From a virus, in IMG/VR virus record IMGVR_UViG_3300014839_000001, positions 1 to 61,917 of that record: a stretch of DNA of 61,917 nucleotides; one strand, given 5' to 3'. A program made the position numbers and the translations under genes. Below the pieces are notes generated by a model. The model saw only the letters and a list, made by a program, of their open reading frames with translations. It was not told where the DNA came from and searched no databases. The first letter of the stretch is position 1. Every line of letters starts with the position of its first letter. Shown here piece after piece: positions 30,354 to 38,942 of this stretch.

Positions 30354-31667
30354 TTACTTCTTGGTCTTCTTCTTGGCAACCACCGGGAACGCATCAGCGA
30401 GCATGTCGCCATCCTCGTCCTTCGCGGCAGAAATGGTGATCTGCTGCCCTGCCTTGAAATCGTCAAGGTCGAGATCGGCCCAACTGTTGCCGTTATCGTC
30501 TTCGCCGTCATCGAGGAAGTATAGATCGAAGATAACGCCGTCTTCCGTCTCGACATTCAACGTCTGCTCTTCAGAATTGACTTCTACGATCTTGGCTTTT
30601 CCTTCGTAGTTGTCAGGAAGTTCAGAATCGGATTTCTCTTCCTCTTCTGCGGGCTCCTCCTCTTCCTCTTCCTCGGGCTCGCTGTCAGAGCTAGACATTT
30701 CGGTAGCAACAAAATCGCCATCGTCGTCCTTCTCAGCAACGATCGTTACGATTTCGCTCTTACCAAAATCGCCCAAGTCAACATCGTCCGAAGCGAAGAC
30801 AACAAATTCCACGCCTTCGACGCTAACCTTTGCCTTGAGCTTGTCAGAGAAGATTTTGACAATCGTAGCGTCGCCCTCGAACTCAGTATCCTCTTCAGGG
30901 TCAAAACCGCTGGTTGTCTCGTCCTCTTCCTCTTCTTCAACCTCTTCCTCGGGCTCGGCCTTCTTGGTGGTCTTCTTGTCAGCCTTGGTCTTAGCCGCCG
31001 TCTTCTTCTCTTCCTTTTCCTCGACTTCATTTTCATCGGCCTCAAGAGCGCTAGACACTTCCTGCTCTTCGAGGACGCGATTGAGCGTACTGACCAACTG
31101 CTGTTCGTAATCAGGAGAGTTTTTCAACGACGCTTTGATTGCGGTTGGTTTCAAGCTTGCGCTCTTCGGCCGAATTGTGTACCTGCCCCGGTCGTCTTGC
31201 CTCTTGATACGGAACATCTTGCCGAAGACTGTTTCGCCCTCTTTCACGTAGTCAACGAATTCCATGATCGTTGAATAATTGAGGTTAAACGTTTTCAGTT
31301 CGCCCTCTGAAGGGTCATCGTCTTCGTCAGACACAACGAGCCACAACGCTTTTGCACGAGTGTTCGGGTTGTCACCCTCTTCGCAGAGGAAGCAGCCCTC
31401 GCCAGTGCAAGGAACGTAACCCGTTGCTGGTGTGTAGTGCTCCCAGTATTCGTAATAGCCGGGGTTTTCACTTGCTCCCGCCTTCGCCAATGCCTCAGCG
31501 ATACCGGCGTTCTCTTTCTTTTTCAAGTCGTCAGGAGGAAGCGGAATGAACAACGCATAACCGACAAAGCTTTCTCCGGTCTTTTTCAACGTGATGTATC
31601 CGCCTCGGCCAGCGTTTCGGTCGTCAGAACTTTTGACGCCACGAATGGTGGTGGTTTTCTTTGCCAT
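30354..31667 (-). CDS. single-stranded DNA-binding protein, with duplicated C-terminal modules (437 aa)
   Basis: The first 200 residues resemble phage SSBs of the gp32-like type, with a zinc-type PCTGEGCFLCEEGD motif. A Glu/Lys-rich linker (about 205-250) follows. The C-terminal 170 residues carry two similar modules separated by a Glu run: EGDATIVKIFSDKLKAKV...GDFVATEM and EGKAKIVEVNSEEQTLNV...GDMLADAF, probably small beta-barrels. The ATG at 31667 overlaps the primase stop. The long acidic body may recruit replication partners; that is inferred from other SSBs. Confidence 0.75.
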   Translation of the reverse strand: MAKKTTTIRGVKSSDDRNAGRGGYITLKKTGESFVGYALFIPLPPDDLKKKENAGIAEALAKAGASENPGYYEYWEHYTPATGYVPCTGEGCFLCEEGDNPNTRAKALWLVVSDEDDDPSEGELKTFNLNYSTIMEFVDYVKEGETVFGKMFRIKRQDDRGRYTIRPKSASLKPTAIKASLKNSPDYEQQLVSTLNRVLEEQEVSSALEADENEVEEKEEKKTAAKTKADKKTTKKAEPEEEVEEEEEDETTSGFDPEEDTEFEGDATIVKIFSDKLKAKVSVEGVEFVVFASDDVDLGDFGKSEIVTIVAEKDDDGDFVATEMSSSDSEPEEEEEEEPAEEEEKSDSELPDNYEGKAKIVEVNSEEQTLNVETEDGVIFDLYFLDDGEDDNGNSWADLDLDDFKAGQQITISAAKDEDGDMLADAFPVVAKKKTKK

Positions 31668-33670
31668 TATCTGAACTCCTTTTGTAGTGTTCCGGGCAAA
31701 CGGTGTTTGAACATTGTCAACGGCACCGCCTTTTCTATCATGCGCTGAGCCTCTGCCTTTGTCAGTTCCGCCGGGTCTTGACGACCGCTAGGGTAGAGAC
31801 AAATGAAAATGGGATACTTCTTTAGGAGTCTGTCAGCAGAAACGATCGCGTGAAAGCCCGACGCGTCTTTGTCAAACATCAAGTAGACGCGGCGAGGCTT
31901 AAGACGTGAAATTATGCGTGATTGTTTTACTGACAATTTTGAGCCCAGGATTGCTACTGCGTTTCGGACACCGTTTTGGTGAAGGGTCATGCAATCAAGG
32001 CTCCCTTCGCACAGAACAATGCCCTGGCATAGTAGCAAATCCCGGTCGATGTTGCAAGCTCCAAATAGCAGGGAAGACTTCTCACAGCCATCAGGCGCAT
32101 ACAGGTACTTCGGCCAATCCTTCGGCTTCACGGCCCGCTTGATGAGGAAACGCAGTATTCCTTTCTCGTCAAAAGCAGGAATTACAATTCGCCGTTCTTC
32201 TGCATCCCAGCCGATTTGGAATCCTGCAACGCTTTCATTGCCAATGCCTCTCGAACTAAGGTAGTCCATTCCGAACGACGGAAGGAAACGTTGGTACTTG
32301 ATTTCATCTGTAATTGCGCTACCAGAATGTGCGCCTTCGACCAGGGTATTCCGTAAGTTGCGTTTAGACACCGAGCCAGATCGATTGCTAGCGAATCGAA
32401 GGATGAGTTTTCTTGCGTGCCGTTCATCAATACCTTCGATCATTGAAATTGCATGTTCGTATGTACCTGAAATTCCGCAGTTCGCAAAACAGTTTCCTGA
32501 CAAATACCCCGGCCCTGCGACCCAAGTATGCGTAATTGGTTCTTCGCAGCAATACACAACCTCCTTGCGATCAGTTATTTCAACGCTTTCAACGCACACC
32601 GATGAGTGATACCGGGCCAAAGGCATTTCTTTTACGTTTCGGCGATGCGCTTGATGCACAACCAGCTTTTCGTCAATCTTGCCATTGTTGAACAACGACG
32701 CTTTTTGAAATGTCAATTTCCAATTCGGTGCGTATTCGCCAGTCCACGGGTTATCTCTTCGTCCAAGACCAATCGAAGTGCTGTTTAACCCAACATGCGC
32801 CGCTATTAACCTGATTTCAACCAAATTTTCAAAGTTGCTTTGATGAATCATCCAATGTCCTGTTCGCGTCACATGCCCATCAGCAGCAAGAAGACCCGCC
32901 ACAAACCCTCGCAAATAAGAAAGACTGTGTTCATATCTGCTAGGTAGCTTTTTCCAATGCGCAGGCAAATGCGAAACCGAAGTATATTCCAGATTTCCTT
33001 GACCACGCAAGACCCCTTCTGAAATATACTCCCTTTTGAAATACCGCTGAACTAGCTCGCGACTTTCTCCATATTGTCTCATCTTTGTCCACTTGCCATC
33101 CATATACACATGGCCGTCGCCAAAGACCAACCCGTGCCTGACACCCTCCAAATAATCAGCGTCATTTTCATAATCAAATGACAATGCTGTTTGAAATTGC
33201 AGTTGGCGACCTTCAAGAACTTGTGTAGTTACCTTTTCACGCTTTTTGGGTTTCCAATATGGCACGCCAACGAACCGAGATACTTGAGTAGGGGAAACAA
33301 CCCATTCATGCTTGTCAGTCGCATACAGTTCATCACCATTCGACAACGATATGCGCCAAAGTTGTTGAACGCCATATTCTTTCCAAACCGCAGGGTGGTA
33401 CAACCCGTCGGCCGTCAAAACATCTACTTTTTCACCAACTAAACAGTCCGCAGGAAAGAGTCCTCTGCTCGTGCGAACCATAGTTTCGCCGCTAACGCAA
33501 TGGACGAGTGGTTGGTCTAAGTTGACCTGGAAGTGCCGCTTGCCTGTCTCGTGGTTTGGATTCGGGCACTTAACGAGTGGTGAAAAACCCAAACTCGGCG
33601 TATTCGGTGGAAAGTCCACCCAGCGTGACCATAGCTGAACCGGATCGATTTCGCGGCCTTCAAACCGCAT
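31667..33670 (-). CDS. DNA primase with an intein in the zinc finger
   Basis: The precursor is 667 aa; removing the intein leaves 331. N-extein KCPNPNHETGKRHFQV...PLVH joins the C-extein CFANCGISGTYE, completing the Cys-His-Cys-Cys zinc finger. A TOPRIM domain follows: IVLCEGSLDCMTLHQNG, then VYLMFDKDASG. DnaG-type primases synthesise RNA primers. Only zinc and TOPRIM parts are present; the helicase is separate (34044-35420). ATG 33670 overlaps the next gene. Confidence 0.92.
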   Translation of the reverse strand: MRFEGREIDPVQLWSRWVDFPPNTPSLGFSPLVKCPNPNHETGKRHFQVNLDQPLVHCVSGETMVRTSRGLFPADCLVGEKVDVLTADGLYHPAVWKEYGVQQLWRISLSNGDELYATDKHEWVVSPTQVSRFVGVPYWKPKKREKVTTQVLEGRQLQFQTALSFDYENDADYLEGVRHGLVFGDGHVYMDGKWTKMRQYGESRELVQRYFKREYISEGVLRGQGNLEYTSVSHLPAHWKKLPSRYEHSLSYLRGFVAGLLAADGHVTRTGHWMIHQSNFENLVEIRLIAAHVGLNSTSIGLGRRDNPWTGEYAPNWKLTFQKASLFNNGKIDEKLVVHQAHRRNVKEMPLARYHSSVCVESVEITDRKEVVYCCEEPITHTWVAGPGYLSGNCFANCGISGTYEHAISMIEGIDERHARKLILRFASNRSGSVSKRNLRNTLVEGAHSGSAITDEIKYQRFLPSFGMDYLSSRGIGNESVAGFQIGWDAEERRIVIPAFDEKGILRFLIKRAVKPKDWPKYLYAPDGCEKSSLLFGACNIDRDLLLCQGIVLCEGSLDCMTLHQNGVRNAVAILGSKLSVKQSRIISRLKPRRVYLMFDKDASGFHAIVSADRLLKKYPIFICLYPSGRQDPAELTKAEAQRMIEKAVPLTMFKHRLPGTLQKEFR
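32492..33499 (-). mobile_element. intein in primase zinc finger with two LAGLIDADG motifs (336 aa)
   Basis: It begins CVSGETMVRTSRG, has block B (LYATDKHEWVVSP), two dodecapeptide-like motifs (HGLVFGDGHVYM near residue 122; FVAGLLAADGHVT near residue 199) and ends THTWVAGPGYLSGN with extein Cys+1. Residues for splicing are present: Cys1, terminal Asn, Cys+1; the penultimate residue is Gly rather than His. The nuclease domain looks intact. Confidence 0.9.
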
Positions 33671-33857
33671 TATGCGTTCCTACAGGCGCCATCCGACCGG
33701 CGGCGTCTGCTTTCAGTGGGCCAGTCCGCCAGCCGTACTCACGAACTCCATGTTCCGGGCAGACCGGGTACCCTTGCGTGTCTCTTCTTTTTTCATTGCT
33801 GTAATTGAGCTTCTCGTTTACGCCACAGCCGCACAAGTAGTAGCCTCGACCAGTCAT
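33660..33857 (-). CDS. small zinc-type protein (65 aa)
   Basis: GYYLCGCGVNEKLNYSNEKR then GYPVCPEHGVREYG: a CxC and CxxH motif. AAGGAAAAACTG precedes ATG 33857. Overlaps the primase start by 11 bp. Confidence 0.7.
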   Translation of the reverse strand: MTGRGYYLCGCGVNEKLNYSNEKRRDTQGYPVCPEHGVREYGWRTGPLKADAAGRMAPVGTHNAV

Positions 33858-34054
33858 CAGTTTTTCCTTTCAATTCCAACTTCTACTTTTGGCTGCGGGT
33901 TAGACTTGCTGCGCCGATCAAGAATTTTCGTACCTTGCTTTTGCTTCCCGACGATTTTCACAGAAGACTTGGCAGGTGTCATATTCTTGCAGAAGGGGCA
34001 ACCTTTGTCACCCACAAACGTTCCGTGCGTATCACAGTGTCGGTCATTCATCAT
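33857..34054 (-). CDS. small zinc-type protein (65 aa)
   Basis: MMNDRHCDTHGTFVGDKGCPFC: a Cys-His/Cys-Cys knuckle like the neighbour and typical of phage zinc ribbons. ATG 34054 lies within the end of the helicase gene, with AGGTGG upstream. The basic C-terminus may bind nucleic acid. Confidence 0.7.
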   Translation of the reverse strand: MMNDRHCDTHGTFVGDKGCPFCKNMTPAKSSVKIVGKQKQGTKILDRRSKSNPQPKVEVGIERKN

Positions 34055-35420
34055 TTTCACCACCTTTCGTTCCAACGGCCGAATCAACTATCTCGCGCAA
34101 TTCTTCGTCTTCTACAGAACTTTCTTTTCCGTTATAATAGTTTCCAGCAGGTTCATCAATTTCACGAATCATTCCGATATTTGGGTAAAACTCTGCTTCA
34201 AACCTGAAATCTTGACCGAACCGAGATTTGCTGCAACGAAAGATCAGACGATTCTCATCCTCGACGTGCTTCAAGCCAATAACAGCGTCCGCAACTTGAA
34301 CCGGCACATCGCTGTTGAAGCTCGAATCCTGGTGCGGTGCGTCACCTTTGTGATCGCCCTGCCGGTTTGCCTGATTAGTGGCAACGACGGGAATGTTGTA
34401 ACTCCGTGATAGCTCATTGAGCGAATCCGCAATGTCAGCAATTTCAGCAACACGCGAATCCCGATTGCGCGGAGCCTTCAATTTATAGATCGGGTCAATG
34501 ATGACAAGATCAGGATTCAGATCGGCAACCTGCGCTTCAATGAAACTCGGCGTCATGAGCTGGTGGTTGTTTGTTTTGTTGATGAGGACGACTTCGCCGC
34601 CAAGCGATTCGATGTACTCCAAAAACCGTCGATACGATTTCAAGTTGTAGCCAACGCCGTTCATCAGAGCCCTGTTTCTGAAGGCATGCTTAAGCCCCAA
34701 CACTTTTTTCACATTTGGATCGGCAGAGAGAATCGTGTTCAAGCGACACTCGTGCTCTCGCCGATTCATTTCAGGGCTAAAAAGAAGGACGCGGTATTTG
34801 TTCAACGCTGCTGTTGCAGCAAATTTAGTAGTAACCAGGCTCTTTGAATTTCCGGGTCTTCCCAATACAACAATCATGCGGCCGAAGCCAAGACCGTCCC
34901 AGTGATGATCGAGCCACTTGAAGCCCGACGGGATGCCTGGTGGCGTCCCTGCGTCTCTCAGAGAACGCAAAGCACGTTGGTCGGCAAGATGATCTCTCCA
35001 CCCCGAGATCAGCGCGACGTTCTGAACTGGAACATGGAGCCGAGCTATCTGCGACAGAATTTCCTTCGACTCAGCAATTTTTTCAATTGCGTTGTCTTGC
35101 TCTAGCTCAGAGGAAAGTGTGTCGTTGAACGCTCGCAGCTCGTAGTACGCTCGTTCTTGCTTCAGTTCTTGCAAAAGGTCTTGAAGCCGCTCGCTCGACA
35201 CCATCCACTCGAAGTCAGGAAACTTATTGCGGAACGTCCTAACGTTCATTGGTTGTTTAGCAGCGAGCTTTTCTGCTACCCACTGAAATTCGTCCTCAAA
35301 AGACACAAAGTCTTCAGCGCTCACACCAGCTTGGTACAACTTTCGCAAAGCCGGTGCTCCGTCGTCAACTATCGCAGCTACCACCAGGGCTTCAACGCTC
35401 ATGACCCGGCCCCTTGCCAT
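34044..35420 (-). CDS. DnaB-like replicative helicase
   Basis: The 458-aa RecA-fold helicase has an N-terminal helical domain, Walker A (VVLGRPGNSKSLV), Walker B (PDLVIIDPIYKLKAP), and the VPVQVADAVIGLKHVEDENR sensor region with VVATNQANRQG (H3). It unwinds the fork. Two in-frame starts exist: ATG 35420 (MARGRVMS, AAGG upstream) and ATG 35402 (MSVEALVV), which shares ATGA with the endonuclease gene stop. Confidence 0.93.
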   Translation of the reverse strand: MARGRVMSVEALVVAAIVDDGAPALRKLYQAGVSAEDFVSFEDEFQWVAEKLAAKQPMNVRTFRNKFPDFEWMVSSERLQDLLQELKQERAYYELRAFNDTLSSELEQDNAIEKIAESKEILSQIARLHVPVQNVALISGWRDHLADQRALRSLRDAGTPPGIPSGFKWLDHHWDGLGFGRMIVVLGRPGNSKSLVTTKFAATAALNKYRVLLFSPEMNRREHECRLNTILSADPNVKKVLGLKHAFRNRALMNGVGYNLKSYRRFLEYIESLGGEVVLINKTNNHQLMTPSFIEAQVADLNPDLVIIDPIYKLKAPRNRDSRVAEIADIADSLNELSRSYNIPVVATNQANRQGDHKGDAPHQDSSFNSDVPVQVADAVIGLKHVEDENRLIFRCSKSRFGQDFRFEAEFYPNIGMIREIDEPAGNYYNGKESSVEDEELREIVDSAVGTKGGENDE

Positions 35421-35827
35421 TGCGGCCTTTTCAAAAAGCGTATTCGCTGCGCAATTTTTTTTCTTTGTTTGACAACAGGGGCAAGAAGAGGACGCCCCCG
35501 CCCTTTAACTGTAGCCCTACCTTCCAAAAAAAGAGTTAGCTGTTCTTTTTTCAAAATCGAATACGGCAACATTGCTTTTGCCGCTTTAGTTGCCGAATCT
35601 CCACTTATGTTCCAAATGCCAATAGGATGCCGCCGCGTTCCTACTAGTTTCGCAGCAACACGAAAATGACCGCCAAACAAGTCAACCAAAAATTCCAACG
35701 CCAGCCGATCGCAATTGGACAATGTCAATTCCGTTTGCCATTGACCGCTTGTGCGTTGAAAAAACATCACGCAACCTTCGCCATCAAACAATCCTGCGGC
35801 ATAAGCATGCTTCAGTTTCACGGACAC
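35399..35827 (-). CDS. free-standing LAGLIDADG homing endonuclease (142 aa)
   Basis: AYAAGLFDGEGCVMFFQR is a clear single dodecapeptide motif; single-motif enzymes act as dimers. It is followed by a basic C-terminus. GTG 35827 has AAGGAG upstream. It overlaps the helicase start, so it is inserted at, or has moved next to, a conserved replication gene. Confidence 0.92.
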   Translation of the reverse strand: MSVKLKHAYAAGLFDGEGCVMFFQRTSGQWQTELTLSNCDRLALEFLVDLFGGHFRVAAKLVGTRRHPIGIWNISGDSATKAAKAMLPYSILKKEQLTLFLEGRATVKGRGRPLLAPVVKQRKKIAQRIRFLKRPQWQGAGS

Positions 35828-35990
35828 GGGTTCTCCTTACGTTCGGGCTTGAAATTTCTTACGCGCGTGCGCGCGCTACTTCGATTTCAGTTAATAAAGA
35901 GTAAAAGAAGAAAAGAACAAAGATAAAGAAAGAAAGAAACACTACTAAGGACGGTTTGCGCGCACACGCGCGCGAGGGGTTTTTGTTGTT
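35828..35990. other. non-coding tract: A/G-rich run between CGCG inverted repeats
   Basis: A run of about 60 bases is almost pure A/G on the plus strand (AAAGAGTAAAAGAAGAAAAG...). It is flanked by CGCGCGTGCGCGCGC near 35860 and its near-inverse near 35965. No gene fits. It lies between the replication block and the lysis/tail block, so it could be a leader/promoter region or an origin. Confidence 0.55.
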
Positions 35991-36347
35991 TCATTTTTCA
36001 CTTCTAAGAACTTCGGTGGAAACAATATGCCTCTTGCCAACCCAAGGGGTGTAAACCGCGTCATCACTGACAACAGAAACGTAAATAAAGTCCTCTTCCA
36101 CGTACTTTATTTCAACTACGCACATTCCGTCGTTGTCGGTAAACGCAGTCACAGTGTCAAGGTGCATTGTCACCTTTGACCTACTCTTCTTAGCTTCAAT
36201 CAAGCAGAATTCCCACGAACTATATTGCCTTTTCAAAGTCCCTATTTGCATTGGCGGTACAACAGTGCTTGCTGCGTCAGAAGGTTTCGGCGGGGCTTCA
36301 GTCGGAGCTGCTGCTTCTTCAGGGATTCTTTCTTTTTCAGGCGTCAT
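35991..36347 (-). CDS. hypothetical protein (118 aa)
   Basis: GAGGAGTTTTCA precedes ATG 36347. The N-terminal 40 residues are Pro/Ala/Glu-rich and disordered; the rest is beta-rich (SKVTMHLDTVTAFTDNDG). No family recognised. It lies next to the lysis block. Confidence 0.7.
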   Translation of the reverse strand: MTPEKERIPEEAAAPTEAPPKPSDAASTVVPPMQIGTLKRQYSSWEFCLIEAKKSRSKVTMHLDTVTAFTDNDGMCVVEIKYVEEDFIYVSVVSDDAVYTPWVGKRHIVSTEVLRSEK

Positions 36348-36435
36348 TGAAAACTCCTCTTTTCTGTGGGTAACTATCTACTTGGAGAAGCGGCGAAGAG
36401 TGCTGATTCTATCACCGTTTCTTGCATTCTGTCTA

Positions 36436-36505
36436 GCGGGTGAGAGCTTTGCTCAGTGACGGGCCTGAACGCCACTCTCACCCGCGCATCTGCCCGCGAG
36501 GGCAG
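36436..36505 (-). other. two hairpins downstream of the holin candidate
   Basis: GCGGGTGAGAG (36436-36446) pairs with CTCTCACCCGC (36475-36485), and CTGCCC (36490-36495) with GGGCAG (36500-36505) around GCGA. Lacking a T-run, they may stabilise or attenuate the leftward transcript. Confidence 0.5.
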
Positions 36506-36509
36506 AAAC

Positions 36510-36800
36510 CTACGCCTTCGTGTCCGTGAGCTTGCTGACCAGTCCTGTAGCGCCTGTGGGCTTCCACAAGTTACGGTACAGAACTTGCGCTGCAAGATAG
36601 ACGGCAATCAACGAAGTTGCCCAGTTGTGGAGATCAAAATTTCCGCTCACCCAAGTTGTCAAAGCGGAAGCTACAATCGCAATTGCAAATGCGATAACAG
36701 CTTTGACATTCGCGCTCCACTTGACCTGTGTTAGAACGCTAATCAGGAATGGAAGCAGGGCTCCCACAAGAACTGATAGCTGTGCAAGGTTACTTGTCAT
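36510..36800 (-). CDS. holin candidate (96 aa)
   Basis: Three hydrophobic segments are likely: LAQLSVLVGALLPFLISVL, VKAVIAFAIAIVASALTTWV, and WATSLIAVYLAAQVLY, with an outside/inside charge pattern and a polar C-terminus. GAAGGAGAAG precedes ATG 36800. Size, spans and position after lytic genes fit a holin. Confidence 0.75.
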   Translation of the reverse strand: MTSNLAQLSVLVGALLPFLISVLTQVKWSANVKAVIAFAIAIVASALTTWVSGNFDLHNWATSLIAVYLAAQVLYRNLWKPTGATGLVSKLTDTKA

Positions 36801-36837
36801 TTCGCTTCTCCTTCGTCTGTATTGTTACCAAATAAAC

Positions 36838-37422
36838 TCACCAAGGTTTGCATTCCCAAGGCGACCAATCACGACCCGACGCGACGAAGTAGCGATACGC
36901 CGCCACTGCCTGACCTAGCGCTGTGTGTGAATGCCCGTATCGTGAACGCTCACCGCTGCCCATTTGAAATTCGCCCAAATATTGCCCGTTTTGGGCATAA
37001 ACGAAGGGAACGGGACTGCCTCCTTCGCATTTTGCTACTTCCCAAGCGTCATCTCCGTACCTACCAAAAACGTAATGAATGGCAGTGTAAGGGTCTTTGT
37101 ACTTCTTAGCGATTTTCCACTCTTCTGCCGCAAGAGATTTCCAGTGTTTTTTTACATAGCGGAGATACGGGATTGAATCTGATTTCAGGTATTTTTTGGA
37201 ACCCCTAGTACGAATGCTTGGGTACTCCCAAGAAACAGGTGAACGCGCGTCTTGCCACGCCCATACCTTGTTTCGTGTTTGCAGAATGTCGTTCTTGATT
37301 CTTTGCTGCTCCGACCGTACTGCTGTTGTGGTCGGTTGTGTTCTTGCTTGAGCTACCTCGGTTTGGCTGCCAACCAAAGTGAAAACAAAGATGGCAGCCA
37401 TTAGTACGGTGAGCCTGCGCAT
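36838..37422 (-). CDS. secreted lysozyme-like/Rpf-like protein (194 aa)
   Basis: A signal peptide (MRRLTVLMAAIFVFTLVGSQ, ending VAQA) precedes a coiled stretch and a C-terminal lysozyme-type fold: WEVAKCEGGSPVPFVYAQNG, GEFQMGSGERSRYGH, ALGQAVAAYRYF. The Glu in AKCEGG corresponds to the catalytic Glu of transglycosylases such as Rpf. It probably cuts glycan strands outside the membrane. GGAGG precedes ATG 37422. Confidence 0.8.
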   Translation of the reverse strand: MRRLTVLMAAIFVFTLVGSQTEVAQARTQPTTTAVRSEQQRIKNDILQTRNKVWAWQDARSPVSWEYPSIRTRGSKKYLKSDSIPYLRYVKKHWKSLAAEEWKIAKKYKDPYTAIHYVFGRYGDDAWEVAKCEGGSPVPFVYAQNGQYLGEFQMGSGERSRYGHSHTALGQAVAAYRYFVASGRDWSPWECKPW

Positions 37423-37517
37423 GAAAAACCTCCAATTGTCGCTTACAAGTCGCCGCTAACCGTCAGCGGTGTAGCTTGTTTTGTATTTGGTGCCTCCTTT
37501 TTTGATTTCAATGAAAT

Positions 37518-37670
37518 TCAGACCCATTGAGCGGCTGAAAGAAATGCAACACCAAGCGCCATAAGTTCGAACCCTCCTAACGACTCGATTGTGACGCCAA
37601 GAACAACAAGAATGAAAATTACAGTAGAAACAAATGCCAAGATACGTGGCAAGCTCAAGTTCAAGCTCAT
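37518..37670 (-). CDS. small membrane protein (50 aa)
   Basis: Two hydrophobic stretches: PRILAFVSTVIFILVVLGV and FELMALGVAFLSAAQWV. ATG 37670 has GGAGGG five bases before it. Possible second holin or antiholin; this is inference from its place in the lysis block. Confidence 0.65.
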   Translation of the reverse strand: MSLNLSLPRILAFVSTVIFILVVLGVTIESLGGFELMALGVAFLSAAQWV

Positions 37671-37672
37671 AG

Positions 37673-38341
37673 TTACCCTCCTGACGGAACGGTTACAGTT
37701 ACGGCCGGTGTCTGGTCAGGCGTGACCGACACAGCGGGTGTACGACTGAGCGACCAGGCCATGACAACAAAAGCGAGGAGCGCCAGAACAAACCCACCTA
37801 CCCCGATCCACACGTTGACATTCTGACGACTCTCCGTGCGAGTGTCCGTAGCGCCTCTTGAGTGGCTTTCTGCCCCATTGATACGCTCTTTCAGGTCATC
37901 GACCTTTTCAGACAGAGAGCGGTTTCTGGACTCGAACATATCAGTAAGCTTGGTGAGCGTTTCCGCCGTCGCTTTCTCTGATTTGTCGATCGCCAACATG
38001 TTCGATTTGTTCTGTTCCGCTGCCGCTTCCTTCTGCGCGGCTAGAGCGGCGTCGAGTGCGATCTTGCTGTCTCTCGATTCACGCTCGGCGCGGGAGTCCC
38101 GCTCCTTGAACTGCAAGGCGATGGAGGCGAAGTGCTCCTCGGTCAGCTCGCGTAGATGGGTAACTTCCTTGGTGACCTCCGTAGGCACCCGGTTGACTGT
38201 CTCATCAAGGAGAGCTGTAGCCCGATCCATCCCGGCCAGTCGCTCTGCAAACACCTTGACCGATGCTTCGGTTAGAGCGCGTTCGGCCTCAAACCGCCGG
38301 TCAAGAGAATCAGTTTGTTTGACCATTTCTTCAGGACTCAT
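37673..38341 (-). CDS. coiled-coil protein with C-terminal membrane anchor (222 aa)
   Basis: Long Glu/Lys/Ala coiled coils (about residues 10-165), then a single span (VNVWIGVGGFVLALLAFVVM), then a short periplasmic-like tail rich in Thr/Val/Pro. Similar layout is known for phage lysis-block membrane proteins of unknown role. It overlaps neither neighbour. Confidence 0.7.
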   Translation of the reverse strand: MSPEEMVKQTDSLDRRFEAERALTEASVKVFAERLAGMDRATALLDETVNRVPTEVTKEVTHLRELTEEHFASIALQFKERDSRAERESRDSKIALDAALAAQKEAAAEQNKSNMLAIDKSEKATAETLTKLTDMFESRNRSLSEKVDDLKERINGAESHSRGATDTRTESRQNVNVWIGVGGFVLALLAFVVMAWSLSRTPAVSVTPDQTPAVTVTVPSGG

Positions 38342-38354
38342 TTACCACTCCTTT

Positions 38355-38942
38355 TCAACTTGCTGCCGGGACTTCAGCGGTTGACAAGTAAGGGCAATGC
38401 CCTTCAAGGTTGTCCACAACCTTTGTCAACGTATCTGTGGCTTTGACTAATGCTGATGATTGCGAAATTGCAGTAGTTTCACGCGCCAACAACCGTTCCA
38501 ACGCTTCGGTAGCAGCTTGCACTGCTTTTGCGGTAGCAAGGTCGCGTTTTTTTGCTCCGCTATCATGCGCCTTGAGTATTTTCAAAAGACCCGTCATGTT
38601 GGGCAGTTTTTCTGCGGTCGCAAGCCGTTCTCGAAGTTCGACCAACAGGGCATCGCGCTCATCGAGCTTTTGCCTGTACTCTGCTGAAACTACCTGAGAT
38701 ACACCAAGACGGGCCTCTTGCGCACTGGCCAAATGCTTTACCGCAATATACGCATCATGTTCTGCGTCTGCTGCTGTTTTCCATTTCACTCCATAGAAAA
38801 CGCCAACGAGTGAACCAATTGACAAAAATAGTCCTATAACTAACCCGAGTATGCCCAGTTTGTCACGCAAAGTCAACGCCGCTACAAAGCCAGGAAAAGC
38901 TGAAGCTGCAACTGCTGGAACGAATAACGGTGCGGGAATCAC
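38355..38942 (-). CDS. coiled-coil protein with N-terminal membrane span (195 aa)
   Basis: Hydrophobic residues 5-50 (FPGFVAALTLRDKLGILGLV, IGLFLSIGSLVGVFYGV) then an alpha-helical body (EYRQKLDERDALLVELRERL). It might be a holin/spanin-like factor. CAAGGAGAGA precedes ATG 38942. Confidence 0.65.
   Translation of the reverse strand: MIPAPLFVPAVAASAFPGFVAALTLRDKLGILGLVIGLFLSIGSLVGVFYGVKWKTAADAEHDAYIAVKHLASAQEARLGVSQVVSAEYRQKLDERDALLVELRERLATAEKLPNMTGLLKILKAHDSGAKKRDLATAKAVQAATEALERLLARETTAISQSSALVKATDTLTKVVDNLEGHCPYLSTAEVPAAS

Noticed and set aside
30610-31110. Plus-strand Ser-rich frame opposite the SSB-like gene
   Set aside because: Antisense of Glu/Asp-rich linker codons; no ribosome-binding site.
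37456-37527. 23-codon frame (MGLNFIEIKKGG...) on the minus strand
   Set aside because: No ribosome-binding site, starts within the 50-aa gene; too short to support.
37550-37600. GGGTTCGAAC sequence resembling a tRNA T-arm
   Set aside because: It lies inside the coding sequence of the 50-aa membrane protein and no arms pair around it.
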